Assembly (NCBI GenBank): GCA_025869435.1
Contig: JAOZVS010000129.1
Location: 1 to 46,836, forward strand
Length of the DNA: 46,836 nucleotides
Source: Zavarzinia sp.
GTDB lineage: Bacteria; Pseudomonadota; Alphaproteobacteria; Zavarziniales; Zavarziniaceae
Reading direction: 5' to 3'
This document shows positions 45,798-46,836 of the stretch, in pieces. The position numbers and the translations under genes are program-made. Each line of letters starts with the position of its first letter. Within the stretch, counting starts at the first letter, position 1. The notes under the pieces are model-generated. The model saw only the letters and a list, made by a program, of their open reading frames with translations, did not search any database and had not been told where the DNA came from.

Positions 45798-46804
45798 TTC
45801 TGGTGCCGGATCCGCGGGTTGATCAGGCCATAGAGCAGGTCGACGGCCAGATTGACGGCGATGATGGTGACGGCGATCAGCAATATGCCGCCCTGCACGG
45901 CGGGAAAATCGCGCCGGCCGATGGCGTCGATCAGCCATTTGCCGACCCCGGGCCAGGAAAAGATCGTCTCGGTCAGCACGGCCCCCGCCAGCAGGGTGCC
46001 GACCTGAAGCCCGATCACCGTGATCACCGGAATGAGGGCGTTGCGCAGGGCATGGACCCAGACGACGCGGAAGGGCGACAGGCCCTTGGCCCGCGCCGTG
46101 CGGATATAATCCTCGCCCAGCACCTCGAGCATGGCGGAGCGGGTCATGCGGGCGATGACGGCGAGGGGAATGGTGCCGAGCACGACCGAGGGCAGGATCA
46201 GATGGCGCAGCGCCGACCAGAAGGATTCGGGCTCGTCCGACAAAAGCGTGTCGATCAGCATGAAGCCCGTCGTCGGCTCGATGTAATAGAGCACGTCGAG
46301 CCGGCCCGAGACCGGGGTGAGCCCGAGAATATTGGAAAACAGCACGATGAGCAGGATCGCCCACCAGAAGATGGGCATGGAATAGCCGGCGAGGGCCGCC
46401 CCCATCACCCCGTGATCGAGAATGCTGCCCCGGGTCAGCGCCGCCAATATGCCGGCCGGCAGGCCGATGACGACGGCGAAGATCATGGCGACGACGGACA
46501 ACTCGATGGTCGCCGGGAAGAGTTCCATGAATTCGTCGATCACCGGCCGCTGGGTAACGAAGGATTTCCCCAGGTCACCCTGCACCAGCTGGCCGAGATA
46601 GACGACGAATTGCTCGTGGATCGGCCGGTCGAGGCCGAGGGCGTGGCGCCGCTCCGCCAGCTGTTCGGTGGTGATGCCGCGCTCGCCCGAGCGGGCTTCG
46701 ACGGCATCGCCGTGAAGCTGGCGGACGAGAAAGAAGGCGAGGAGCACGATCCCGAGCACGGTCGGGATAAGAACGAGAAGCCGCGAGGCGATAAAGCGGA
46801 GCAT
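45794..46804 (-). CDS. dppB: Dipeptide/oligopeptide ABC transporter permease (DppB/OppB)
   Basis: A 336-residue permease. The N-terminal helix [20 protein letters not shown] and the HGDAVEA-type periplasmic segment are typical of DppB, as is [15 protein letters not shown]. The coupling loop is '[20 protein letters not shown]', given in part. It is the first gene of this operon inside the window; the binding protein dppA is not seen and may lie to the right. Only 32 bases precede the ATG here. Confidence 0.94.
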   Translation of the reverse strand: MLRFIASRLLVLIPTVLGIVLLAFFLVRQLHGDAVEARSGERGITTEQLAERRHALGLDRPIHEQFVVYLGQLVQGDLGKSFVTQRPVIDEFMELFPATIELSVVAMIFAVVIGLPAGILAALTRGSILDHGVMGAALAGYSMPIFWWAILLIVLFSNILGLTPVSGRLDVLYYIEPTTGFMLIDTLLSDEPESFWSALRHLILPSVVLGTIPLAVIARMTRSAMLEVLGEDYIRTARAKGLSPFRVVWVHALRNALIPVITVIGLQVGTLLAGAVLTETIFSWPGVGKWLIDAIGRRDFPAVQGGILLIAVTIIAVNLAVDLLYGLINPRIRHQK

Positions 46805-46836
46805 CCAGGCCCTTCCGCGAAAAGCCGAAGGGCGCC

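Overview
The window is a high-GC (mid-60s % by eye), gene-dense stretch of an alphaproteobacterial chromosome. The class is suggested by an NifA of the four-cysteine, oxygen-sensitive type, a COQ9-family ubiquinone protein, DUF465/YdcH small proteins, the NasS-NasT nitrate system and overall gene style. It looks like a free-living diazotroph that can also assimilate nitrate. I do not assign a genus. I see no rRNA, tRNA, CRISPR array, insertion sequence or prophage.

Region 1 (1-5931, minus strand) is a nif operon: nifA, then nifB, a 2[4Fe-4S] ferredoxin (fdxN type), an Fe-S/leucine-rich-variant repeat protein, nifZ, nifT and a SIR2-like protein. In front of nifB lie a consensus sigma-54 -24/-12 element and a TGT-N10-ACA NifA activator site, so the downstream genes are almost certainly NifA-controlled. 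Two mutually exclusive hairpins overlap the activator site. Region 2 (6074-9023) holds coq9 and def (minus), then three small envelope/stress genes on the plus strand: a GlsB/YeaQ membrane protein, a Spy/LTxxQ-like protein and a lipoprotein with four EF-hand loops.

Region 3 (9128-20622, plus strand) is a complete nitrate assimilation locus: nasT (ANTAR antiterminator), nasS (nitrate sensor), a 412-bp leader, nrtA-nrtB-nrtD (ABC nitrate importer), nirB-nirD (NADH nitrite reductase), nasA (molybdenum nitrate reductase with a fused C-terminal [2Fe-2S] domain) and cobA (siroheme precursor synthesis). The leader carries a sigma-54 promoter, two hexaloop hairpins with the A1/G4 pattern of ANTAR target RNAs, and a strong terminator. 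This supports transcription by RpoN with nitrate-dependent antitermination.

Region 4 (20631-27819) is mixed housekeeping: purK-purE with a YdcH-like gene, a TIGR02444 protein, ubiX, a second DUF465 protein, pbpC, a stand-alone LpxB-N-like membrane protein and a SAM methyltransferase with an unusual C-terminal extension. Region 5 (28011-34467, plus) is an apparent seven-gene operon of unknown substrate: a three-histidine-box desaturase/hydroxylase, a complete polyamine-type ABC importer (binding protein, ATPase, two permeases) and two short-chain dehydrogenases. It is the best candidate in the window for an undescribed pathway.

Region 6 (34589-46804) has an OmpA-type outer-membrane protein, a wax ester synthase/diacylglycerol acyltransferase, gamma-glutamyltransferase (minus), an RlpA-like protein, a class V aminotransferase, and on the minus strand a dipeptide/oligopeptide ABC transporter (dppBCDF) followed by an FAD amine oxidase. 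The transporter's binding protein is not in the window and may lie beyond the right edge.
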